From Oceanospirillales bacterium (GTDB lineage: Bacteria > Pseudomonadota > Gammaproteobacteria > Xanthomonadales > SZUA-36), in the NCBI GenBank assembly GCA_003232965.1, contig QIKG01000051.1:1-15242 (forward strand): a stretch of 15,242 nt of DNA, given 5' to 3'. The notes under the pieces are model-generated. The model saw only the letters and a program-made list of their open reading frames with translations. It was not told the origin of the DNA and did not search any database. This document shows positions 7,357 through 15,041 of this stretch, one piece after another (within the stretch, counting starts at the first letter, position 1; every line of letters begins with the position of its first letter). A program made the position numbers and the translations under genes.

Positions 7357-8346
7357 TTGCTTATTAAAAAACCAAGCCTAATAAAACATCAGCTGAAACG
7401 GCAACACATTCACTGGCTAGCAGGGCTGATGTTGTTTTCTGCCAATCTTCTGGCCGACCAGTCCATTGCTGATCAATACCCTGGCTCCTTGCTGTATTCA
7501 AAGCCTGTGGAAGTCATACCGCATGTTTGGTCAGCAATCGGCGCCACTTCAGCACCAAACTACGCCAATGCCGGGCACAATAATAACCTCTCATTTATTG
7601 TAACCACCGATGGCGTGGTAGTGATGAATTCCGGGGCTACATACCTGCTGGCAAAAGCGTTGCATGATGAAATTCGAAAAATTACCGAGCAACCGGTTAG
7701 GTATGTGTTTGTGGAGAATGCACAGGGACACGCCATGCTAGGAAATGGCTACTGGAAAGAGCAGGGCGCTACTATTATCGCGCATACAACAGCAGCAGAA
7801 GCATTCAGAAAGTCCGGAGCTACGGCATTGCAAAGCACGCTGCGCATCAATAAAGAACAAGGCAAGGATACCCGTGTGGTATTGCCAACCGAAACCTTTA
7901 GCGATTCAAAAGTGCTTGAATTAGGCGGGTTGCGAATTGAAGCACACTGGTTGGGTCTCGCGCATTCGCGGGGCGATATCGTGCTTTGGCTGCCCGCGCA
8001 AAGGCTAGTAATCTCCGGGGACATGGCTTTCCACGAACGGCTGTTGCCGGTTTTCCCCTACACAGATACTGTAGCGTGGCTAGAGAGTTGGGAAAGGTTT
8101 GAAGCACTGGATGCACTGTATGTGATCCCCGGTCATGGCCACCCAACCAATATGGCTCAAGTCAGGCGTTATACCCGCGATTACCTGCGATTTCTTCGGG
8201 CTGCAGTTAGCGACTTGCTCGAGGACGGTGAAGACCTACAAGCAGCCTATGAACTAGACCAATCTCAATTTTCACATTTGCATACATTTAAGCAGTTAGC
8301 AGCAAAAAATGCGGGTAGAGTGTTTGAGCAAATGGAGTTTGAATAA
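7357..8346 (+). CDS. Exported MBL-fold protein with altered metal motif
   Basis: A 329-residue metallo-beta-lactamase-fold protein with a likely signal peptide (HWLAGLMLFSANLLA, then DQS). The fold is shown by DGVVVMNSGATYLLAKAL, then LGLAHSRGDIVLW (His203), ISGD (Asp222) and PGHGHP (260-262). The first metal-binding motif, HxHxDH followed by xxGN in active relatives, reads NAQGHA-MLGN (121-130), so most of its ligands are absent. I recall a subfamily of SoxH-like or quinoprotein-associated MBL proteins with a similar N-x-Q-G-H-A pattern; that is memory, not a search. The start is uncertain. TTG 7357 is 1 nt after the folD stop, has no clear SD, and would need translational reinitiation. No upstream ATG is available, and ATG 7429 falls inside the signal peptide. 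The substrate is unknown. A relic of a second copy lies at 10222-10347. Confidence 0.82.
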   Translation: MLIKKPSLIKHQLKRQHIHWLAGLMLFSANLLADQSIADQYPGSLLYSKPVEVIPHVWSAIGATSAPNYANAGHNNNLSFIVTTDGVVVMNSGATYLLAKALHDEIRKITEQPVRYVFVENAQGHAMLGNGYWKEQGATIIAHTTAAEAFRKSGATALQSTLRINKEQGKDTRVVLPTETFSDSKVLELGGLRIEAHWLGLAHSRGDIVLWLPAQRLVISGDMAFHERLLPVFPYTDTVAWLESWERFEALDALYVIPGHGHPTNMAQVRRYTRDYLRFLRAAVSDLLEDGEDLQAAYELDQSQFSHLHTFKQLAAKNAGRVFEQMEFE

Positions 8347-8806
8347 TGCTCATCTGAATTTATGCCTGCTAAGTAAGCTACTGCAGTAGAATTGGGGATA
8401 GGCCCGAATGGCAGTATGGGCTAACCTTCGCGGGAATCGCTGACGGTGGGATGCCCCTACAGTTGCTTATCTATTAAACCGGCCAATTCTTCATCTTCAT
8501 AGCGGTCAACATATCCTCAGAATGTGCGCTCACAGACCCTAAAACCTGGGCCTCCTGTAGACATTCTGTCCGTTTCATCACCTGTTTTCTCGTTGTGTGT
8601 AAAATCGGACGTATTATGTGCTACTAACAAATTACAGAAGAGATGTTGCTTAGCTTAACCCGATTGGGTAAACTGAAACTACAGAAGAGAGCTTGCTTTA
8701 TCCGACGAGCGTTTGGTGCAAGTATTATAAAATAACAATTCTGCTTCTATTTATCCTACATCCAACGAAAACGGAATTACTCACACTATAAAGAGAGAGT
8801 TGAAAA
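8347..8806. other. 460-bp intergenic region without a convincing gene
   Basis: No open frame of useful length, tRNA or rRNA signature is visible. It holds a 12-bp perfect palindrome CTACTGCAGTAG (8378-8389), a pair of 20-bp direct repeats (8633-8652 and 8680-8699), a weak hairpin TTAACCC-GATT-GGGTAA (8655-8671) between them, and an AT-rich stretch TATTATAAAAT (8723-8733) that may carry a -10 box for the next gene. On the - strand, 8457-8578 has short protein-like stretches in two frames, possibly a gene relic. Confidence 0.6.
8633..8699. repeat. Pair of 20-bp direct repeats upstream of the IPTL-motif protein
   Basis: TACAGAAGAGATGTTGCTTA (8633-8652) and TACAGAAGAGAGCTTGCTTT (8680-8699) agree at 17 of 20 positions, with starts 47 bp apart. 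They lie about 110-170 bp upstream of the start of the exported IPTL-motif protein. They could be paired regulator sites or the residue of a small duplication. Confidence 0.55.
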
Positions 8807-9346
8807 ATGAACACAACAAGAAAATGGTTATTACTGCTGCTAGCGGGATTCAGTCCTGCTGCATTTGCTGGTATTCCTGGTGGCCAACTAATCTACGGAG
8901 CCAACGCTTTAGCACCCACCGCTATTCCAACACTGGGCGGTGTCACATTGGTTATTCTCGGGCTGCTACTGGCGGTAGTCGCCTTCCGGTCGATTAAAAC
9001 CAATGGCCAGCAACTGATGTCCATAGGGTTTATCGCATTGGCGATTACAGCCAGTTATTCGGGAGTGGAACTAGTGCGTGAGGCCAAGGCGGCGGATTTG
9101 CCTATCCCGCTTGATAACCCCGCTGGTGGTAATGTGCAGTTTTCTGGGGTCAACTACAACATATTCAACAACACCACAACTGTTATGTTACAAGTCCAAA
9201 GTGTTACCACAGATCTAGCGGCTTGCGACGCTTATCCAACAGGGAATGCATTTCCTGAGGGACCAGAATGCGCGGCTGGTATAGGACTTGCCGCAGGTGA
9301 GAGCTGTGTGATTGATTGCATTGGTGGCGGGGGCGAGGGCGAGTGA
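8807..9346 (+). CDS. Probable midcut-by-XrtH protein (internal IPTL sorting motif)
   Basis: A 179-residue exported protein. Residues 1-21 are a signal peptide (RKWLLLLLAGFSPAAFA, then GIP). Residues 39-65 carry AIPTLGG, a membrane segment (VTLVILGLLLAVVAF) and basic residues (R61, K64). This is the motif-helix-basic layout of IPTL/PEP-CTERM sorting signals, but it sits in the middle of the protein rather than at the C-terminus. A second membrane segment (about 70-89) follows, then an extracellular-looking domain with Cys140, 155, 167 and 171 (GLAAGESC) and a glycine/glutamate tail. From family knowledge, proteins built this way are called midcut-by-XrtH and are thought to be cut by exosortase H. 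No exosortase gene lies in this window. The ATG has AGAGAGA 7-13 nt upstream. The gene 36 bp downstream is a membrane hydroxylase. Exact family membership is inferred from layout. Confidence 0.62.
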   Translation: MNTTRKWLLLLLAGFSPAAFAGIPGGQLIYGANALAPTAIPTLGGVTLVILGLLLAVVAFRSIKTNGQQLMSIGFIALAITASYSGVELVREAKAADLPIPLDNPAGGNVQFSGVNYNIFNNTTTVMLQVQSVTTDLAACDAYPTGNAFPEGPECAAGIGLAAGESCVIDCIGGGGEGE

Positions 9347-9382
9347 TCCCAACCTAGTGCCTGTATAGACACAGAGCGAATT

Positions 9383-10189
9383 TTGGACTTTATCCAAAAG
9401 CACTTCACCCAAATACAGTTTGCCGCCACCTTTGGCGGCATTTTGGTTTTCATGCTAGTTGAGTCCTTTAGCGCCCGGACTAGCGGCCAAGGACAATCGG
9501 TTTTACGCTGGCTGAATAACCTCGGACTGGCATGGCTTAATTTTGTTATCTTCCTATATTTTGCCTACTTCCTCCATGTAGTGGGTCTGGCTGCGTGGCT
9601 AACTCCGGTTGAACCTCTGTATACTCGCTACGCCTTGCCTACCTGGCTAATGGTTTTACTCACCCTGGTTTTCCTGGAGCTACTGTCTTACTGGTTTCAT
9701 CGGGCCATGCACCGGGTACCGTTCTTGTGGCGAATCCATGCAGTCCATCATAACGATACTCAGCTAGATGTAACCACCTCGCATCGCCATCACCCCTTTG
9801 AGGGGATGTTGTATATGCTTATCAGTCTGCCGCTATTTCTCTGGCTAGGGGTTCCCCTGGGAGTTGCCTACCTATATTTCGCCTTACGGCTGGCGGTTGT
9901 ACTGGTTTCACATGCCGATATTCGGTTGCCGGAACAACTTGATCGAAAACTGAGCTTGTTGCTAGTTACCCCGGGCTTTCACTATTCGCACCATCTCAGC
10001 GAACAGCGCTATACCGATAGCAACTACGGTACCGTTGTGCCCTGGTTTGATTACCTGTTCGGCACCGCTAGCTATCTTCCCCAGGCCAAGTTAAACACCC
10101 AGCAGGTTGGGCTAAACTATCTGCGTACATCGACCGATAGTCGTATCGACCGTTTGCTGGCTTTGCCCTTGATTTTTAGAAAGGATTAA
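9383..10189 (+). CDS. Sterol desaturase / fatty acid hydroxylase superfamily membrane enzyme
   Basis: A 268-residue polytopic membrane protein with the di-iron histidine clusters of the fatty acid hydroxylase superfamily: HRAMH (106-110), HAVHH (119-123), HRHHP (134-138), His177 and HYSHH (200-204). Hydrophobic helices lie at about 12-28, 48-70, 86-104, 144-160 and 163-176. Family members use O2 and an electron donor to hydroxylate or desaturate lipids, sterols or carotenoids; the substrate here is unknown. The start is a TTG at 9383 with only a weak AGAG-type ribosome site; no ATG lies near it in frame and it gives a complete N-terminal helix. It starts 36 bp after the IPTL-motif gene and may be co-transcribed with it. 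Confidence 0.88.
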   Translation: MDFIQKHFTQIQFAATFGGILVFMLVESFSARTSGQGQSVLRWLNNLGLAWLNFVIFLYFAYFLHVVGLAAWLTPVEPLYTRYALPTWLMVLLTLVFLELLSYWFHRAMHRVPFLWRIHAVHHNDTQLDVTTSHRHHPFEGMLYMLISLPLFLWLGVPLGVAYLYFALRLAVVLVSHADIRLPEQLDRKLSLLLVTPGFHYSHHLSEQRYTDSNYGTVVPWFDYLFGTASYLPQAKLNTQQVGLNYLRTSTDSRIDRLLALPLIFRKD

Positions 10190-10192
10190 GGA

Positions 10193-10222
10193 ACCCCAAA
10201 GGTATTATTGCTTTGCTGGGGT
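10193..10222. terminator. Possible terminator hairpin between converging genes
   Basis: ACCCC-AAAG (10193-10201) pairs with CTTT-GCT-GGGGT (10211-10222) around a 9-nt loop, leaving a 3-nt bulge. It lies just after the hydroxylase stop. No U-run follows directly, so it is a weak candidate. Confidence 0.35.
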
Positions 10223-10347
10223 ATTAAGAAAACAAGCTTTTTAAAGCGTCAATGGATGCGAAAATCCTTTTATGGCTAATAGGGCTGATGTTACTTTCTG
10301 CCAACTTTCTGGCCGACCAGTCCATTGCCAATCAATATCCTGACTCC
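10222..10347 (+). pseudogene. Relic of a second copy of the MBL gene's 5' end
   Basis: Bases 10273-10347 match 7414-7488 of the MBL gene at 65 of 75 positions. In frame from ATG 10252 they encode LWLIGLMLLSANFLADQS, then IANQYP, against HWLAGLMLFSANLLADQS, then IADQYP in the full gene. Upstream, TATTAAGAAAACAAGCT (10222-10238) matches 7362-7378 at 14 of 17. TTAAAGCGTCAA (10241-10252) resembles CTGAAACGGCAA (7393-7404), with a size difference between the blocks. Similarity stops near 10347, 17 bp before the stop codon of the opposite-strand acyltransferase. The remaining open frame (to 10443) runs antisense through that gene and has no MBL sequence. It is a truncated duplicate, not a working gene. 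Confidence 0.75.
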
Positions 10348-10363
10348 TCGGATAAAGAAATAT

Positions 10364-10927
10364 TTAGTGCGTTTGGCGTATTTGTATGTTGCTTTCTTGG
10401 TGTGGGTGCCGACCGCGGATATTTCGGTAATAGTCTCGGATAATTTCAAAATCACTGTTAATATCCCCACTCGGCATAAATGACTTGCCGATACCAACCT
10501 GTTTGCGTCCGAAATCAAGATACCCCATGACAATAGGAACATTTGCAGCGGTTGCTATATGGTAAAAGCCGGTTTTCCAGTGGTCGGTTTTTTTACGCGT
10601 GCCCTCAGGCGCAAGTGCTAAAACCATCGCCTCGGTGCTTGCAAAGCGTGCGGCCAATTGTTGGCTAAGATTCAGGCTTTCGTGGCGATAAACCGGGGTG
10701 CCACCGATAGCTCGGAAAAACCAGCCATAGGGCCAACGAAACAGGGTGTGCTTGCCGATCCACTGGATATTTAAGTTCAGTGCAGACTGGGCGATGATGC
10801 CTAAGGGAAAATCCCAGTTGCTAGTATGGGGTGCAGCGATAATCACATACTTCTTGCTTTGCGGATAGTCCGCGTGGACACTCCAGCCGAGCAATTTCAA
10901 TAACCACAGAGATAGTTTTGATGCCAT
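10364..10927 (-). CDS. PlsC-type 1-acyl-glycerol-3-phosphate acyltransferase family protein
   Basis: A small (187-residue) lysophospholipid acyltransferase-fold protein. It shows the catalytic HxxxxD motif as HTSNWD (His34, Asp39) and the PEGTR motif (107-111), with an APH lead-in and a GGTPVYR segment (75-81) between them. It would transfer acyl groups to a glycerophosphate-like acceptor at the membrane; the exact acceptor is unknown. ATG 10927 is chosen over TTG 10939, four codons upstream. The AAGGA sequence near the polyphosphate kinase stop is about 12 nt from the ATG but only a few bases from the TTG. It is the last gene of the - strand operon, 15 bp after its neighbour. The C-terminus is hydrophilic (RGRHPHQESNIQIRQTH). 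Confidence 0.88.
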   Translation of the reverse strand: MASKLSLWLLKLLGWSVHADYPQSKKYVIIAAPHTSNWDFPLGIIAQSALNLNIQWIGKHTLFRWPYGWFFRAIGGTPVYRHESLNLSQQLAARFASTEAMVLALAPEGTRKKTDHWKTGFYHIATAANVPIVMGYLDFGRKQVGIGKSFMPSGDINSDFEIIRDYYRNIRGRHPHQESNIQIRQTH

Positions 10928-10942
10928 TAGTTGCGGCAATCC

Positions 10943-11776
10943 TTACTCACGCAGTTGAGACTGCCATGTGGATAATTCAGCAGCAATCTTCGGGTCTAAC
11001 TGCGGATACTCAAGCCCCATACCCTGTAGCGCTTCAACAACGATCTTGCCAACTTCCATGCGCGCACGGGGCTTGTCATCGGCAGGTATCATAAACCAGG
11101 GTGCGTAATCTGTAGAAGTAGCAGCGAATGCTTCATCGTAGGCTGTTCGATACGCCATTTCTTTGACATCTGTAGGATTAAATTTCCAACGTTTTTTAGG
11201 TCGATCCAAACGTGATAGAAAGCGCTTTTTCTGTTCCTCAACTGACACATTCAACCAGAATTTTAGAATTAATGTGCCACTGGCGGCAAGGTGTTTTTCA
11301 TAGGCGGAAATTGCCTGATATCGCAATGGCCTGAGAAAGCCCTCATGCACACGCACAACCAAAACTTCTTCGTAGTAACTACGGTTAAAGATGCCAACTT
11401 CCCCACGCGCCGGTAATTGTTTATTGGTGCGCCAGAGGAAGTCATGCCGACTCTCAATTTTACTGGGTGACTTGAACGAAGCAACTTTAATGATGGCTGG
11501 GTCCTGAGCTGAAAATAGCGCTCGAATCATGCTGTCTTTACCAGCGGCATCAAGCGCCTGGAAGACCAGCAATACCGAATGAGATTGACTGGCTTGCAGA
11601 CGCGAAAGCAGGGGGCGCATCTGCTTTCCAAGCTGGCGAATCATTTTCTCGTTACTAGCTGCATCGCCTGGGTCTGAAAATGTAGTAGCCATCTCACCGG
11701 CATGTACGACTTCTGCTTCCGGGTTTATCCGTAAGTTGGACTGCACCGATGGTTTGAGGATGATGTTGTTAGACAC
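10943..11776 (-). CDS. Polyphosphate kinase 2 (PPK2) family phosphotransferase
   Basis: Cytoplasmic enzyme that transfers phosphate from polyphosphate to nucleotides. The 277-residue product has the PPK2 P-loop ALDAAGKDS (74-82), the second signature GIFNRSYYEEVLVVRVH (128-144) and the lid/binding segment RPKKRWKFNPTD (192-203). The NRSxYEEVLV form and overall length look most like class III PPK2 enzymes, which can phosphorylate both AMP and ADP; class is inferred from motif resemblance only. The start is GTG 11776, immediately after the thiolase TGA (no gap). A GGAG site lies inside the end of the thiolase gene at good spacing, so translation is coupled. It is intact. Confidence 0.93.
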   Translation of the reverse strand: MSNNIILKPSVQSNLRINPEAEVVHAGEMATTFSDPGDAASNEKMIRQLGKQMRPLLSRLQASQSHSVLLVFQALDAAGKDSMIRALFSAQDPAIIKVASFKSPSKIESRHDFLWRTNKQLPARGEVGIFNRSYYEEVLVVRVHEGFLRPLRYQAISAYEKHLAASGTLILKFWLNVSVEEQKKRFLSRLDRPKKRWKFNPTDVKEMAYRTAYDEAFAATSTDYAPWFMIPADDKPRARMEVGKIVVEALQGMGLEYPQLDPKIAAELSTWQSQLRE

Positions 11777-13060
11777 TCAGGGACGCTCCATTATTGCGCT
11801 AACGCCCATGCCGCCGGCTGTACAGATTGAAATTAAGCCACGGCCTGAACCCGCCTGCTCGAGTATTTGCCCGAGGGTTGCAATGATTCGACCGCCGGTT
11901 GCGGCAAAAGGATGGCCCACTGCCAGTGAACTACCTTTGACATTGATTTTCCCTGGATCGATTGCGCCAAGTGCGGCCTCAAGACCCAGACGATTGCGAC
12001 AATAATCATCCGATTCCCAGGCTTTTAGTGTGCACAGTACTTGGGCGGCAAAGGCCTCATGTATCTCATAAAAGTCAAACTCCTGTAATTTCAGGTTTGC
12101 CATTTTCAGCATTTCAGCCACAGCCACTGTGGGCCCCATTAACAAGCCTTCATCGTCGACATAATCAACCGCAGCCGTGCGGCCGTAGGTCAGGAATGCC
12201 TGTACGGGAAGCTTGTGTTTTGCAGCCCAATCTTCTGAAGCCAATAATACTGCCGAAGCACCATCGGTTAGCGGTGTGCTGTTACCGGCGGTTAATGTAC
12301 CGCCCGGGCTGCGATCAAAAGCGGCGCGTAATTGTGCCAGTTGGTCCATGGTTGAATTGGCGCGTAAGTTATTATCCTTAGTCACCCCAGCAAACGAGGT
12401 TAATAGCTCATCAAAAAAACCTGCGTCATAAGCTGCTGCCGCTTTATGGTGGCTATCCATCGCCATGCGGTCCTGGTCTTCGCGGTTGATATTCCAGCGT
12501 TTGGCCATTCGTTCACAGTGTTGTCCCATGGAAAGCCCAGTGCGTGGTTCACCGTTAGCCGGTGGCTGTGGGCTGAGTTCAGCTGGAGAAAAACCCTTAA
12601 ACGCTTGCAGTTTAGCTTTCGCACTTTTTGCTCTACCGAGTGCGATCAGGCGCTGTGAAAATCGTCGGGAAAATACAATAGGTGCATCTGAAGTAGTATC
12701 GGTACCACCCACAATAGCTGATTCTATTTGGCCAGAAGCAATTTTAGCCCCTGACATAAGCGCTGCTTGCAAGCCGGTGCCGCAGGCCATGGACATGGTG
12801 ATCCCTGGAGTTAGCGGTGACAGATCTGTAGACTGCAAGGCTTCACGGCTTAGGTTCCAGTCTTTGGAGTGAGTAGTGACTGCGCCGGCAACCACTTCAT
12901 CAAGTTGCATGCCGTGAAGACCGAATTTATCTACCACCCCCTGAATCGAGGCGGCCAGCATTTCGAGGTTGGTATTATCTGCATAAAAACTATTAGAACG
13001 ACAGAAGGGAATCCGGCTGCCGCCGATGACAGCGATGCGGCGATAGTTATACTCACTCAT
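11777..13060 (-). CDS. fadI: FadI-like acetyl-CoA C-acyltransferase (thiolase)
   Basis: The last enzyme of beta-oxidation: it cleaves 3-ketoacyl-CoA with CoA to give acetyl-CoA and a shortened acyl-CoA. The 427-residue product has the full thiolase set: nucleophile Cys93 in MACGTGLQA, His334 in EIHEAFAAQ, His383 in GHPFAATGGR and Cys413 in CTAGGMG. Length is close to E. coli FadI (436). The ATG at 13060 overlaps the stop of the upstream fadJ-like gene (ATGA), a standard coupling of the two subunits of a beta-oxidation complex. The pairing with a FadJ-type subunit supports FadI over an acetoacetyl-CoA thiolase. It is intact. Confidence 0.93.
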   Translation of the reverse strand: MSEYNYRRIAVIGGSRIPFCRSNSFYADNTNLEMLAASIQGVVDKFGLHGMQLDEVVAGAVTTHSKDWNLSREALQSTDLSPLTPGITMSMACGTGLQAALMSGAKIASGQIESAIVGGTDTTSDAPIVFSRRFSQRLIALGRAKSAKAKLQAFKGFSPAELSPQPPANGEPRTGLSMGQHCERMAKRWNINREDQDRMAMDSHHKAAAAYDAGFFDELLTSFAGVTKDNNLRANSTMDQLAQLRAAFDRSPGGTLTAGNSTPLTDGASAVLLASEDWAAKHKLPVQAFLTYGRTAAVDYVDDEGLLMGPTVAVAEMLKMANLKLQEFDFYEIHEAFAAQVLCTLKAWESDDYCRNRLGLEAALGAIDPGKINVKGSSLAVGHPFAATGGRIIATLGQILEQAGSGRGLISICTAGGMGVSAIMERP

Positions 13061-15031
13061 GATGAGGCCTCCTGTTTAGTTGAAGATTGGTTTTCTTGAG
13101 ATTCGAGATAATGCAGCGGCCCACCGAGGAAAGGGGCAAAGCCGGTACCGAAAATCATCCCAGCATCAATAATATCGGCGTCGGCAACAATGCCATCAGC
13201 CAGACAGGCACGGCACTCATCAAAATAGGGTTGCATGAGCTCATCGGCCAGCTTTTTCAAATTGTGCCCGCGGATTGCTTCTGAATCCTTTTTCGCCCGA
13301 CCTTTTTCCCAAACATAAAAGCCTTCGCCAGACTTTTTGCCCAGCTTGCCTGCGGCAATGTATTTTTTCAGCAAGGAAACCTGGCCATCGGCATCATCGC
13401 CACCCAATGTGCTGGCCACACCAAGGCCTACATCCAGGCCAACTGTATCTGCCAGCTCTATCGGCCCCATTGGCATGCCGAAGTCTGTGGCGGCTTTATC
13501 AATGGCTTCTTTGGGAATTCCGGATAGATACAGCTCCATGGCTTTGCTCATATAAGGGGCAAGCACGCGGTTAACCAAAAAGCCCGGGCTGCTCTTAACC
13601 AGCAGCGGGAATCGGGATATTTGTCCGGCAAAAGCACAAGCTCGCTTGATTAACGGCTTATCCGTTTTTTTGTCATAGACCACTTCAAGCAATGGCATCT
13701 TAGCAACAGGGTTGAAGAAATGCAGGCCAATCAGGCGCTTGGGAGAGCGTAATGCTGAGGCGATATCGGCCAGTGGGATTGCTGATGTGTTGGTTGCCAG
13801 GATGGCGTGTTTCGGCGCCTGTTTTTCTACTGTTTTAAACAGCTCCTGCTTGGCTTCCAAATTTTCAAATATCGCCTCAATAATCACATCAGCCCGGGCG
13901 ATACCATTGCCATCGACATCAGCGATCAAACGGGCTTTGGCTGCCGCACGCGCAGCTTTAGACCTGATTTTTTTACTGAATAACTTACCCGCGCGCTTCA
14001 TTGCCGGTTCGATAAACTTCATTTCTCGGTCCTGAAGGGTAACTTCCAAACCGCGCAATACACACCAAGCGGCAATATCACCGCCCATAACGCCAGCGCC
14101 GATTACATGTACCCTGCGGACTTTTGCATCTGATTTTTTGCCCTCAGCTTTTAAGCGTTCCATCAGCTTGAATACCCGGCGAAGGTTGCGTGAGGTATCC
14201 CCGACGATGAGTTTGCCAACACCCACGGCCTCAGCTTCGAGCATGGCTGGGTAGTCATCAGCATGCTCTTCAAATAGATCAATTAATTTATACGGGGCAG
14301 GGTAGTGCTTTGGATTGGCTTTTTTCGCCGTTTCTTTGCGCACAAACTTAGCCAGCCAGCGGCGAACCGGCCCGCTATTGAGAATACCAACACTGCGCCC
14401 AGGCGCTTTAGATTTAAGTTTTCGTGCAATCGCTTTGCGTGCAGCCCAGTCTATGCTTACCTGCGGACTCACCAGTTGGTCGACAAGACCCAGTTTTTTC
14501 GCTGCAGGAGCTCGCAGGAAACGAGCAGAAAGCATTAACGGTAGGGCGTTTTTACCGCCTAGTTTACGGATAGTGCGTGCGGCGCCACCAAAACCGGGAA
14601 AAATACCAAGGTTCATTTCCGGGAAGCCAATCCGGGTTTTATCAATGTTTTTTGCAATCCGCCAGTCGAAAGCCAATGCCAACTCAAGGCCGCCACCAAG
14701 ACAAAAGCCTTCGATGCAGACCACAGTAGGAAACGACAATGCTTCAATACGATTAAATAAGGCGTGTACGCTGCGGATACCATCTGCCGCCTCAGCCGGA
14801 TCGGTTGTGTTATCAAACTCATTCACATCTGCGCCGAAAATGAATGATTCATGCTTACCGGAGCGTAATACAAGGCCTGCAGGGTTTTCAGTTTCGATAG
14901 CAGCAATTGCGGTATCCAGCTCTTTAATAACCGCAGTTGATAATACATTGGCCTTTTCCCCGGGCCGGTCAAAAGTTAGCCAGATGATATTATCGATATC
15001 ACTTTCTTTTTAAATCAGGGAATGTGCTCAT
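13057..15031 (-). CDS. fadJ: FadJ-like multifunctional beta-oxidation enzyme, with 5' frameshift
   Basis: Alpha subunit of a fatty-acid oxidation complex: enoyl-CoA hydratase plus 3-hydroxyacyl-CoA dehydrogenase. ATG 15031 has an AAGGA site 8 nt upstream and reads MSTFPDLKRK then stop. The long frame enters one base off, at an A5 tract (T5 on + at 15007-15011). With one A fewer it reads MSTFPDLKESDIDNIIWLTF and continues for 657 residues. In that numbering the hydratase has FIFGAD (63-68), Glu116 (GGGLELA) and Glu138 (GFPEMNLG). The dehydrogenase has GAGVMG (311-316), NTSAIPLADIA, His437 (GLHFFNP) and Glu449. Both C-terminal helical domains are present. No good start lies inside the shifted frame before GTG 14826, which would lose FIFGAD. 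So either this is a sequencing error, a recent mutation, or slippage restores the frame. Homologues are about 700 residues. Its stop overlaps the thiolase start. Confidence 0.88.
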
Positions 15032-15041
15032 TTTAATAATC

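Noticed and set aside
9360..9375. Small hairpin CTGT-ATAG-ACAG between the IPTL-motif gene and the hydroxylase
   Set aside because: A 4-bp stem without a U-run; too weak to call a terminator.
10364..10443. Continuation of the MBL relic frame past 10347
   Set aside because: This stretch encodes the acyltransferase C-terminus on the other strand and has no similarity to the MBL protein.
10925..10939. TTG 10939 as the acyltransferase start
   Set aside because: The only ribosome-site-like sequence is too close to it; ATG 10927 has acceptable spacing. The difference is four residues.
11962..12381. 139-residue + strand open frame opposite the thiolase
   Set aside because: Antisense shadow of a gene with all catalytic residues in place; the product is Pro/Arg/His-rich with no domain.
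13057..14826. fadJ starting at GTG 14826
   Set aside because: This would remove the hydratase segment with FIFGAD; the frame and family similarity continue upstream to the A5 tract and, one base off, to ATG 15031 with a good ribosome site.
14315..15013. 232-residue + strand open frame opposite fadJ
   Set aside because: It is antisense to a strongly supported enzyme, its sequence is Ser/Arg/Pro-rich without recognisable motifs, and it has no ribosome site or neighbour supporting it.
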